DNA of 22,386 nt from Auxenochlorella pyrenoidosa (Eukaryota > Chlorophyta > Trebouxiophyceae > Chlorellales > Chlorellaceae), in contig KQ481983.1 of NCBI GenBank assembly GCA_001430745.1, positions 3,336,608 through 3,358,993 on the forward strand, read 5' to 3'. Below are positions 1 through 9,802 of the stretch, one piece after another. Within the stretch, counting starts at the first letter, position 1; each line of letters starts with the position of its first letter. Under the pieces are notes generated by a model, which saw only the letters and a program-made list of their open reading frames with translations, was not told the DNA's origin and did no database searches. Both the position numbers and the translations under genes were made by a program.

Positions 1-267
1 TTGGGTGCTCTCGTGCCTGCCAGCTGCTTACAAGTGGCTGCGCGGCACCCTGCATGTGGCGGTGCATGCACCAGCCGGCGCCTGGGCGCAAGCAGTAAGC
101 CACCGCCTTGCATGCACCACTGTGCACCTGGTGGCTCGCAGAGCCATCCTGCTGCGTGGTGGTGCGAGCCTGGCGCCCTCGCCAGGCACACGCGCCCAGC
201 TGTGCAGCAGCCTGAGATCCGTAATTATATTTGCAACAATGCCCCCCCCCCCCTTCCCGGGCCACAG
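1..267 (+). other. Probable 3' part of the last intron of the Era-like gene
   Basis: I recognise no conserved coding segment in these bases. They end in a run of 12 cytosines (242-253) followed by a CAG acceptor at 265-267, which opens the KH-domain exon. The stretch is therefore best read as intron with a cytosine-only polypyrimidine tract. Earlier exons of the gene lie outside the window. The open frames that cross it have no recognisable protein signature. Confidence 0.5.
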
Positions 268-437
268 TGCGGCTCGAGGTCGACATCCTGGTGCCCCACG
301 AGGGCGCCAAGCACATCGTGATCGGCTCCGCCGGCGCGGGCATCGCCTTTATCCACGACCACGCGCAGGCCGACCTGCAGCGCATGTGGGGCCGCCCCGT
401 GGACCTGCTGCTGCGCGTGGGGGTGGCCAAGAAGTAG
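268..437 (+). CDS. Era-like GTPase, C-terminal KH-domain exon (5' partial)
   Basis: This is the last exon of a gene that begins before the window. It encodes about 56 residues and ends at the TAG 435-437. The peptide has the layout of the type II KH domain that ends the Era/ERAL1 family of ribosome-assembly GTPases: a VDILVPHEGAKHIVIG strand-loop, the GxxG loop as GSAG, a helix with DLQRMWG, and a final strand VDLLLRVGVAKK. Family members bind the 3' end of small-subunit rRNA, in bacteria and in plant and animal organelles. Which compartment applies here cannot be told without the N-terminus. The GxxG loop lacks the lysine seen in the common GKGG form, and the protein stops right after the last KH strand without the usual short tail. 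The GTPase domain is not visible, so the assignment rests on the KH domain alone. The exon is entered in phase 1. Confidence 0.62.
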
Positions 438-578
438 GGGGCGGGACTTCCATCACCAGCATTCCTGGAGTTCCCGAACCCTGTGTCACTCGCATTCAGG
501 TCCCATTCCAGACCCCCAGGAGTCCCCATTCTAGGCCCCTGGGTGAACGAATCCTCTCCTCCTTGCATCCTTTGTGTC

Positions 579-583
579 TGTAA
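579..583 (+). terminator. TGTAA poly(A) signal, Era-like gene
   Basis: A TGTAA pentamer, the typical green-algal nuclear polyadenylation signal, lies 142 bases after the Era-like stop codon. It fits the 3' end of that gene before the convergent cyclophilin gene. Confidence 0.55.
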
Positions 584-872
584 TCATGGGCACCTGTCCG
601 AGGGCAGACAACATACTGATGGGAACCTGCTGCTCAGCGCACCCAGCGCATCTTGCACCTGACCTCTTCCCCGGGAGTTCCCCCTCCTTAGCGCATGCTG
701 ACCGTTCATGCGCTGAATACGCACATGCCGTGGGGCAGCTGCTGGAGCAGCAGGAGAGCAACGGGGCAGCACCCAGCAAGGAGGGGCAGTGAAACGGCAG
801 CGCCGCCAGCTCTGCAGGCAAATGGCCATGCCAGGACGTTCGAGACCTCGGGCAAGACCCTCTGGCCATACG

Positions 873-877
873 TTACA
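873..877 (-). terminator. TGTAA poly(A) signal, cyclophilin gene
   Basis: TTACA on the plus strand reads TGTAA on the minus strand, 93 bases after the cyclophilin stop codon. The convergent Era-like signal is at 579-583, so the two transcripts would end about 290 bases apart without overlapping. Confidence 0.55.
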
Positions 878-969
878 CATATGAACCATTATGCTGGGGA
901 TCAGAGTACGGGCTCAAGGAGGGGAGAAGAGGAAGCGCAGATCGGGCGCAGCATGCACAGCGTGGCTGC

Positions 970-3482
970 CTAGACCTCCCCGCAGTCGCGAATCACGACG
1001 GGCTTGGCGGGCCTGCCGCCGCGGCCGACGGGGACATTCTGCAGCCGGTCCACCTGCGGTGGGCAGGGTCAATTATCGGCAAACTGGCGTGAGGGCAGGC
1101 AGAGGGTCAGGTGCAAGCCCCACCAAGCGGCACCACGTGGCTAGGGTCCATCCAGGGGCTGCCTGCCGGGGCCATCTGCACAGTCTGCCTGCTCTGAAGC
1201 AACACGCACAGCCAGGGGATGGCTGCTCCCCAGACCAAGGGTTTCCGCTGAAGCTGCGCAGCCCCCCAGCGGCGTGTGTAAGTATGTTCAAGGCCTGCGG
1301 CCCTCCTCACCAGGTCCATCCCCTCGAGCACCCGCCCAAAGACCACGTGCCGCCCGTTGAGCCTGCAGGCACGGGTTTGGACGCAGGTGGGGCCGGCAAG
1401 GTTGGTAGTGCCGGGTGCACCCAAAGGGCATATGTGCAAGCAAGCCACCGAGCGACCCCACCCATGGCAGCCCGCTCGGCGCTACGCGCGTTGCAGCGCG
1501 ACGCGCGGGTGCCAGAGCCAAAGCCTGGGCCCGCCCTCACCAGGGCGTGTCGGCGCAAGTGATGAAGAACTGGCTGCCGTTGGTGTTGGGGCCTGCAGGG
1601 GAGGAGCAGCACATGCCGGTGCTGAGCATCCACCCTGAGCACAGGCATGGGCGCGTTTGGCTTGCAGTCTGGCAGCGCACCAGTGTCCCCCCAGCTGCAC
1701 TTCTGCCCCACAGCGGCTGGCTGGGGCACTGATGCCAGTCAACTGCGGACCAGCAATGCCTGCCAGTGCTGCTGCCTGCCAGCCGGCAGGGGACCAGGGA
1801 GGCCTGCCAGCCACACCGGCTGGGGCCTGTGCACCCACCGGCGTTGGCCATGGAGATGACGCCTGGAGCGTGAGGGATCTCAAAGTTCTCGTCGGGGAAG
1901 GTGCGGCCGTAGATGGACTTGCCGCCGGTGCCGTTGCCCGCAGTGAAGTCGCCGCCCTGCCGGGAGCGGGGAGGGCAGCAATGGGGGGTGAGGAGGTGAA
2001 GGCGTGAGGGTCGCGGCGGATGGCCCAAGGACGCTGTGGGCGTGACCTGCAGCTGGGAATAGGAACTGTCCCGCTGGGGGAGGCGCAGCAGCACCGAGCC
2101 AGCAGGTGGTGAGCCGACGAGCGTGGAGTACAGGATCATGTGGCCACAGCGGTGTGGAATAAGCAGGCCCACTGCCTGCCGCCATGGCTCACTGCCCCTT
2201 TGAGCCCTGGTGGCACAGCGCGGGCAGAGCGGACGGCAGCAAGCACAGAGGGGACGGCGAGCACAGGCGGCAACTGAGGCAAAGCCAAGCGCAGGCGCAG
2301 CGCTGACGGCGGGCTGGGCTGCCCACCTGCAGCACAAAGTCCTTGATGATGCGGTGGAAGGTGCAGCCCTGCATGGGCAGCAGGGAGGAGGCGCGGCACG
2401 TCACCATGGCGGGCATGCTGGGCCGGGCAAGGAGAAGAGGGGGGTCGTTGCCTCTCGGGCAGCCGCCACTGCTTGGAAGGCCATGAGGCGGAAGCACGGC
2501 CAGTCAGCCCTCCAGCTCTAAACAGCAGGCTTGAGACGGGCAACTGCAGCGTGAATGAGGCAGGGCGCCCACCTTGTAGCCGTAGCCCTCGGTGCCGTTG
2601 GCTGCCGGGCGGGGCAGCGAGCAGCAGGCAGGCGCGTCACGAACGGGGTTTGATGGGGGGCCAGCGGCGAGCATACTGCGCAGCTTCGGGCGTGCAAAGG
2701 CGCCACCTGGGCAGCATGCCAAGCAATCAATCGCTGCTTCATCATTGGTCCGTGCCCCCCTGCCCCGCGCCGCCCTTCCTCCCTGCCCACCGAGCGTGAC
2801 AAAGTTCTTCACCGTCTTGGGCACGACATTGCCATACAGGCCCAGGACGACACGTCCTGACACCTCGGGGCTGCCGCCATCAATGTCCAGGAACACCTTG
2901 TTGGTCACCTGCACAGGAGGATCCATTGCATAGCAGGCGTGCTGAGCCGGGGGCCGAAGCCCGCGATGAGGACGCCTCAAAGTGGGGTGGTGTTGAAAAT
3001 CACCGATTGGGGGGATCCATTGCATGCTTTGCGCACGGGACGTCCTCTGGGGATGCGGCATCGCACGAGGGGCGAGCAGAAAGGCAACAAGCACAGCCGG
3101 TGCTCGGCATGCAGAGCCGGATGGACGAGGGCAGAGATTTACTCTGTGCAGGAGATGCAGGGCGAGCTTGTCTCCATTGGAACTGCTGGCACAACCCCCT
3201 TCGAGCATCAACACAGTCGTGTCCAGCGACCAGGAGCACGCTTGCCTCTGGCTCCGCCGCCTGAGCAGCGGCAGTGGGCAGCAGCGGGAGCGCCAGTGCC
3301 GCAGCTCCCAGAGACAGAAGCTGGCGCTTGCTGGCAGTTCCCTGGCTCCCAGATGCCTGGCAGTCGCCGCTGCGAGCGCTGGAAGCCCGCACAGGCACTG
3401 CCACAGCCCTGGGCGAAGAGGAGGCCTTCGCCACAAAGGACTGGGGCGCCCGCAGGCTGCTGGCGGAGCTCACTGCCTGCAT
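970..3482 (-). CDS. CYP20-2: Thylakoid-lumen cyclophilin (peptidyl-prolyl cis-trans isomerase)
   Basis: Eight exons, in transcript order 3482-3246, 2908-2791, 2601-2573, 2368-2327, 1956-1839, 1592-1541, 1362-1311 and 1053-970, join in frame to 243 residues. Residues 1-50 look like a chloroplast transit peptide. Residues 52-75 (KRQLL, a hydrophobic Ala/Leu core, then AQA) look like a lumenal signal cut after Ala75. Residues 80-243 form one cyclophilin domain. [15 protein letters not shown] supplies Arg134, Phe139 and Gln142. SQFF supplies Phe191, and [11 protein letters not shown] supplies Trp199 and His204. These match the cyclophilin A catalytic set. The domain opens with VTNKVFLDI, closest to Arabidopsis CYP20-2, hence the symbol. 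Its expected job is proline isomerisation of lumenal proteins. Intron 1 starts with GC (GAG|GCAAGC). The start is the first ATG of the targeting exon. The gene shares a 151-base upstream spacer with the divergent kinase gene. Confidence 0.93.
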
Positions 3483-3633
3483 CTTGGTACCGATGGAGCG
3501 ATGGCGATCACACTGGGGTGAACGAAAGGCTGTTTAGCAGGAGAACCCTTGCTGCTGTGCCTGCTGGCTTTCACCTCCTTTTACCGGCCTCCTCGGGTCC
3601 CGCAATAGCGCATTTGTTGTAAAGAGATACAAG
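3483..3633. promoter_or_regulatory. Short divergent promoter region, cyclophilin / kinase-epimerase
   Basis: Only 151 bases separate the start codons of two divergent genes, so both 5' leaders and both promoters must lie here or inside the genes. The stretch is less GC-rich than the coding exons. I see no clear TATA box or known plant cis-element. The geometry suggests a bidirectional promoter, but that is inference. Confidence 0.5.
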
Positions 3634-6600
3634 ATGTCCGCCAAGTATGTCATAGGTAAGGCAGACCAGCAAGGGAGGCGCTTGCTCTCCGCTTTGCAGT
3701 GTTCCGCGCTTGCACGGCGCACATGCTGTCACAAAATGTCAAAGGGTAGAGAAGCATGAACTGACGTACAGCAGCAAGCTCACCGCAGTCCTTGTCGCCG
3801 CTGCCGCCGCTGCCACTGCTGCCTACGTCCGCCTTCCCCTTGGCCTCTCTGCTAGGTGTCGACGGCGGCACGGAGAGCATCCGCGCCGGGCTGTTTGACC
3901 TGCAGGGCACCCCGCTGTCCTTTGCCTCTGCCCCCTACCCCACCTCCTTCCCGGCCCCCGGCTGGGCGGAGCAGGCGCCCGCCGACTGGTGGGCCGGCCT
4001 GGGCGCAGCCGTCAAGGAGGCTGTCTCCAAGGCTGGCGTGGACCCCTCTGCCGTGGGCGCCATCTGTGTGGACACCACGTGCTGCACCGTGGTGGTGGTG
4101 GATGCAGAGGGCCAGGTGCGGCGGCTCGCCTTGTGCCGCCACAGGGCCGACCTGCCCTGCATGTGTGCTGCCTGCGTTGCCCCGTGCCTGCCAGCTGGCC
4201 AGCTGGCTGGGCATTGAGCACGGCTTGGCTGCATGCCGCCGCGTATGCCGTGGACCTGCCATGCATGCTGCGCTGCGCTGCTGAGATCTCTCCTGCGCTA
4301 TGAGTCACCTCCACTGCGCCTGGTGGCTGGGTAGCCCTGTGCCTCGTGCACGATCGCCATCTCGGAACCTCCCCCCGCCGCAGGCTCTGCGACCCGCCCT
4401 GCTGTGGATGGACATGCGCAGCGCGGGGCAGGCCGCCAGGGTGGCGGCCTGCGGCGACGAGGCGCTGGCGGTCAACGGCGCGGGGGCGGGGCCCGTCAGC
4501 GCCGAGTGGATGGTCCCCAAGGCCCTGTGGCTCAAGGTGGGCCTGTCGCGCTCCATCCGCGCCGCCCGCTGCTCAGGAGTCGTGACAACGCCGCTTTGAT
4601 GACAACCCCACTGCACGCTCGTCACGGCGGTGCCCCGGCAACGGCAGGCCACAAATGTGCCCTGCATGCAGCCACAGCCGGCAGTCAGCACCTAGGCGAT
4701 GCTCATGCTCCCTCCCTGGCCTGCAGGAGAACGAGCCCGAGGTGTTCGAGAAGGCGGCCACCATCTGCGAGTACCAGGCAAGGACTGGACTGACTGTTTG
4801 ACTGTTCGTGCGTGTGGGCTGGCAGCGTGCGTAGTGTGGCGCATCCTTGTGGTCACCCAGCGCCGTCGGATTGGCCCGCTTCCTGCCGCTGGCGGGTTGG
4901 TCGGGCGGGCCCAGCATTGGCACCTTACTGCGGTGCATATCCCACACCCCAAAATCTGGGCTGGTTTGCCCTTCCTGGCCCCTGCAGGACTTTATCAACT
5001 TCCACCTCACGGGCCGCATGGTGAGGGCTGTTTGATACCGCAGGGTTGGGGCCTGACAGCCAGGGCGGGGATGGGGTCTGGTGCAGCACGCATGCACCGC
5101 TGTAGGCTGCAGACGCGGCCGCTGCCTGTCAGTCAGCCCTGGGGTGCTGCGTGTGAAAGGATTGGATCAGCTGCGCCCCCTCCCCCCCCCCGCCCACCAA
5201 TCCCAGGTCGCCTCGGTCAACAACGCATCCATCCGTTGGCACTACAGCAGCCGGCGCCCCGGCGGGTGGCCCACCGCCATGCTGCAGAAGCTGGGTCTGG
5301 AGGCCCTGCAGCACAAGTGGCCGCAGGCGAGCCGGCAGCAGGCCCCTGCCCGTGGTGCAGCCCCTGCGCCTGCCCCTCGCCAGTGCACAGGCGGACAGCC
5401 CGTCAAGTCGCATCGCCTGACCCCAAAGAAGCTTCCTCTTCCTCCCATCCACCCTTGCGGCCTGCAGGAGGTGCTGCCGCTGGGGGCTGTGGTCGGCGGC
5501 CTCACGGCTGCTGCAGCCGCGCACCTGGGCCTGCCAGAGGGCCTGCCTGTGGCCCAGGGCGGCGCGGGTGAGTGCCAGCCAGCGGGGAGGGCTGTGCCAG
5601 CTGGGCGGGTCAACCAGGGAGTTGTGTCTGCACTTTGGGTCTGGCTGTTGCTGCTTGGCTGCCCAGGTGGTGTGCAGCAAGGTCTGTGCGAGACCACGCA
5701 GGGGGTCTTGCCCCCATGCTTGCTTTTGCTTGCTGTTAGAGTTGCAGTCTGTCTGGCTGCAGCAGAATAGGTGGTGTAATTTTTAGTATGCAGTCAGAGT
5801 GGATGGGTGCATCCATGCGTCTTTCCAGCGCGGCCCAGCCTCCCCTGCCGCGACTACAGGGGCCCAGCCTCCCATGCTGCTGTGACCCACGTGGCCCCCC
5901 TCCAAGCCTGCCCTGGCCATGTTGTGCAGATGCCGACATCGGCATGGTTGGGCTGGGCGTCATCAGGCCTGGCCAGCTGGCGCTGCTGACTGGCAGCAGC
6001 CACCTGCACCTGGGGGTCACCGACAAGATGTGAGGGCGGCTGGATGCGTGCCTTGGGGGCGCCCTGTCCCGCTCGGGCTCCGCCTGTGGTCCGCCGCGCC
6101 GCCGCTGTGTTCTGCCTTTGTGACCCAGGGCGGTGCCGTGGCACCGACGCGTCCCAGCCGGCCCGCCTGCCTGTGTGCCCGCCCCACCCGCCGCTGTGCA
6201 GCTTTCACGGCAAGGGCATCTGGGGCGTTTACCCCGACGCCATCCTGCCCGGCGTGCACATGGTGAGCGGGCGCACGCACAGCAGCCCACGTGTATTGGC
6301 GGGAACCTAGTGGGAGAGGGCTCACGGCAGCAGGGCTGTCGGCAGCAGCAGCACATGTAAGCACCCCAGCAGGCGGGAGCAGAGGGTCCACCCGCCCGCT
6401 GGCAGCCAGCATCTTCACACCCGGCCCACCCATCTCCCCCGTCGGCGGCCCGCCCCTGCCGTGTCCCGCCGCCTGCTCAAGCGCACGCCCACGCCCCCCT
6501 CCGGCCCCCCCCCCCCCTGGCCTGCCTGCGCCGCGCAGGTGGAGGGCGGGCAGACCAGCACCGGCTCGGCTGTGGCCTGGTACCGCCGGCTGGTGGGGGA

Positions 6601-9600
6601 GGAAGGGTATGCGGCGCTGGATGCTGAGGCGGCGGTGGTACCACCCGGCTGCGAGGGCGTGGTGTGCCTCGACCACTTCCAGGTGTGGGGTTGGGGGTGG
6701 GGGTGGGGGCGTGGCGGTGGGGGAGGGGACGCATAGACAGGGGAAGCAGGGAGGGCACACTGCGCCACGCAAACCACGGGCGGCATGCGTGGGCAGGGCC
6801 GAGCGGCTGGGCGCGGGGCAGGCGGCACGTCCCGGGCATTGTGCATCCACGGCGCGCAGCTGCCCGGCTTGTGGGGTTCTTTGGCTGCTGGGCTGCCTCG
6901 GCACACTGTCGCACCCTGCCCGGGCCTGCAGGGCAACCGCACGCCGCACACCGATGCGCTGAGCCGCGGCACCATTGCCGGCCTGACGCTGGCGCACGGC
7001 AGGGGCCACGTGTTCCGTGCCCTCATCGAGAGCATCTGCTACGGTGGGGGCTAGGGGCGGCACGCCCACCGCCCGCCTGGCAGTGTGGGTGGCTGGCCAG
7101 GGCGAGCACAGCATGCGTACAGCCAGAGGAGGCACTCGCTGCGGCCAGCTGGGCGCCCAGGCATCCTCGTCGCCCCCCGCTGTTGGCGCGCCTACCCGCA
7201 GGGACGGAGCACATCTTTGAGACGATGCGGGAGGCTGGCTTCCACCCCGGCAGCGTGACTGTGGCAGGCGGCGCCACCCGCTCCGACCTGTGGCTGCAGA
7301 CGCATGCCGACGTCAGCGGCGTGCCCTTCATCCTCACCAAGGTGCACGGCCACCGCTGCCGCTGTCCGGCAGGCCTTGGCGCAATGCCGCAGCTGGCAGT
7401 GGCCCTCCCTGGCAGGGATGCGCTGGCGTCGTTGCTGGCAGCATGCTCTGCCAGGAACTGAGCCTTATTGCAAGGTGTTCCAGCATGAATGGGTGCCTTA
7501 ATGGTGGGGCGACAACTGCCCCAGCCGGACACTGATGTGCCTCCCCGCCCGCCGCACCCGCGGCTGTCCCCCTGCAGGTGGCAGACGCGCCGGCGTTGGG
7601 CTGCGCCATCCTGGCGGCGGTGGCTGCGGGGCTGCACCCAGACGTGCCCACAGCCTGCGCCGCCATGGTCCACCAGGCACGCCCCGCTGAGCCTGTGCAG
7701 AGCGCCGGAGACACTGGGTCCCCTCTGCTGCATGCTTGCCGCCCGTCGGGGCACGCCTGCGACCCGCGCTGTTGCTGCAGATCCAAGCCTGTTCCCCCCT
7801 TCACTGTCGCCGCCACCTTTCCCCTGCTGACAGGACCGCGTGGTGATGCCCGATGCCCAGCGGCATGCGCAGTACCGGCAGCACTATACCGCCTACAAGG
7901 CCCTCTACCCCGCCCTCAAGCCCGTCTTCCACTCGGCGGCGGCGGCCCGCGAGGCCGAGGCGCAGCTGGCGGCGGCAGCCAGCGGCACCCAGCAGCACGC
8001 GGCGGCGGCGGCGCAGCAGCGCGAGGCGCTGCACTCGATCGTGTCGCCCTCCATCCTGTCGGCCGACTTTGCCAACCTGGCCAGGGACGTGAAGCGCGTG
8101 GTGGAGGCAGGTGAGCGCATGGCTGCGGGCAGCGGCGCTGTGCACGCTCAAGAGTGTCTGGGAGCGCAGTTGGCTGGACGTGAGGAGCTACAACACACTG
8201 ACACGGGCGGCCTCGCCTTGCCTTCCCTCTTTCCCCCGCCTGCAGGGGCTGAGTGGGTGCACGTCGATGGTGGGAGGGCAAACGCAGCGGCCCTGGGCGG
8301 GGGAACGCCCATTGCCCCCGAGCATCACTTGCAGTCATAAAGGCCTCTTTCGCCTGCATCCCATGCATTTGCCTCACCCCACTGCTGCAGTGTTTGACGG
8401 AGTTTTTGTGCCTAATCTGACGATTGGCCCGCCCGTGGTGCGCGCCGCCAGCTGGCGCTGCTGCCTGCGCAGTGCGCATGCATGCTATTCGCCGCGCCAC
8501 CGACAGTGCTCACCTGCAACGCTGAGCCGGCCAGCTGCGACTGCCCTTGCTGCCTGACAGCTGACAAACCACACCCTGCAAGCGCTGCGCCGCAGGTCAA
8601 GTCGCTGCACAAGAACGTGCCCAATGCCTTCCTGGACTGCCACCTGTGCACGGTGCACCCAGAGAACTATGTGGATGAGCTGGCCGCATCAGGTGGGGGC
8701 CCACGCCACGGCGCTGCTGCTGGCGTGTGCGCGCTCAGGGCACAGGCATCCGACTGCTCGGCGGCTGCGCAGCGCCGCTCGCGGCGCTCAGCACACAGGC
8801 TGCCCCGCTCGTCAGAACGTCTAGCCCCCCACCCGCTGCCACCCCTGCGCGCAGGCGCCCGGCAGTTCACCTTCCACATCGAGGCGCCCGGCATCGACTT
8901 CAGCTGCGGCGCCGCGGCTGCGCTGGCCGCCCGCGCCCGCGCGCTGGGCATGCTGGCCGGCATCGCGCTCAAGCCCGAGACGCCTGTGGACGCGATCCTG
9001 CCGCTGCTGGGCTGCGAAGCGGTGGACACGGTGCTGCTGCTGGCGGTGCGGGCGGGCTTTGGCGGGCAGAAGTTCAACCCGGCGGTGCTGCCCAAGGTGG
9101 CCGCGGTGCGCGCAGCCTTTGGCGGCAACATCATCGTGGATGGCGGCATCACGCTGGGTGAGGCGGGCTGGCACGGCACCGGCGGGAGGAGGGCTAGGGG
9201 GTCGAGGGGCCGGTATTGCGAGCCGCTTGTGGCGGTGGCTGTGCCTGGCTTGGCGCGGCATGCGAGGTCAAGGGCTGAGCATGTGGCCCCGGTCGGCCGC
9301 TCCTCCAGCTGTTTGCGCATGCATCTGCTGGGTGCTCAGGTCAACCGCTGCTGCAGCCTGTCATCATGGGCCACTCAGTCAACCTACCCACCTCGGCCCT
9401 TGTCATCCGCCATGCAGACAATGCACAGAGCGTGGCAGAGGCAGGCGCCAATGCCCTCGTGGCCGGAACCACGGTAGGTTGCTCCCGGCTTGCCCAGTTC
9501 CCCATCCGCAAGGAGCAGCCAGATGCTGGAGGCAGCACTCATTGGTGGCCTCCCAAGAGGCTTGCAGTTGTGCTTTTGCTCGAAGGGCCGGCAATTCTCT

Positions 9601-9753
9601 CCACATCATGCTCCTCCTGAACACCTGCAGGTATTTGCCGGCAAGGAGCCACCAGAAGTGGCGGTGCCCGGCTTGGTGAGCCTCATTGCTTCCGGGCGCG
9701 ACTCCTGGCCCGCCCATCATGATGCTGCGGCGACAGCCAACGGGCAAGGGTAG
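3634..9753 (+). CDS. Bifunctional FGGY pentulose kinase / ribulose-phosphate 3-epimerase-like fusion
   Basis: Twenty exons join in frame to 773 residues: 3634-3655, 3856-4115, 4384-4536, 4727-4777, 4988-5020, 5207-5326, 5468-5567, 5930-6029, 6202-6262, 6539-6682, 6932-7043, 7202-7341, 7578-7676, 7834-8110, 8246-8269, 8391-8437, 8596-8692, 8855-9157, 9418-9473, 9631-9753. The start ATG at 3634 gives MSAKYVIG, which splices exactly into the phosphate loop GVDGGTES (8-15). Residues 5-495 are an FGGY kinase: LWMDMR (101-106), catalytic-base motif GGAD with Asp247, GGQTSTG, and the ATP loop AGGATRS (407-413). Residues 500-532 are an Ala/Gln/Glu-rich linker. Residues 533-760 are a ribulose-phosphate 3-epimerase-type barrel: SPSILSADF, HVD (His563, Asp565), DCHL (His597), VDGG (Asp709). 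Expected chemistry is ATP-dependent phosphorylation of a pentulose such as D-ribulose, then 3-epimerisation, feeding the pentose phosphate pathway. No transit peptide is seen, so it is probably cytosolic. Introns 4, 6 and 13 have GC donors. The exact sugar is unknown. Confidence 0.9.
6683..6732 (+). repeat. G-run tract at the 5' splice site of kinase intron 10
   Basis: Immediately after the CAG|GTGTGG donor come at least five G-runs of 4-5 bases separated by one to a few bases, followed by further G-rich sequence. This matches the G-quadruplex pattern on the coding strand, so it would also be in the pre-mRNA, within the first 50 bases of the intron. Confidence 0.6.
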
Positions 9754-9797
9754 GAGCTGGCTGCCAAATTTTGTCCGATCTTCTTTGATGGCCACTA

Positions 9798-9802
9798 TGT
9801 AA
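9798..9802 (+). terminator. TGTAA poly(A) signal, kinase-epimerase gene
   Basis: TGTAA lies 44 bases after the TAG stop at 9751-9753. The short distance suggests a compact 3' UTR and separates this transcript from the next plus-strand gene. Confidence 0.6.

Noticed and set aside
5327..5467. Treating kinase intron 6 as coding
   Set aside because: The 47 residues are Pro/Ala/Gln-rich and interrupt a segment that is continuous in homologues; the next exon begins right after a good CTGCAG acceptor.
6017..7135. 372-codon minus-strand open frame across kinase exons 9-11
   Set aside because: It shadows coding exons and introns on the opposite strand, is low in complexity, and shows no domain.
7834..8110. 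Two separate genes, kinase then epimerase
   Set aside because: The boundary exon is open throughout, no stop, poly(A) signal or promoter-like low-GC stretch separates the domains, and splice phases join on both sides.
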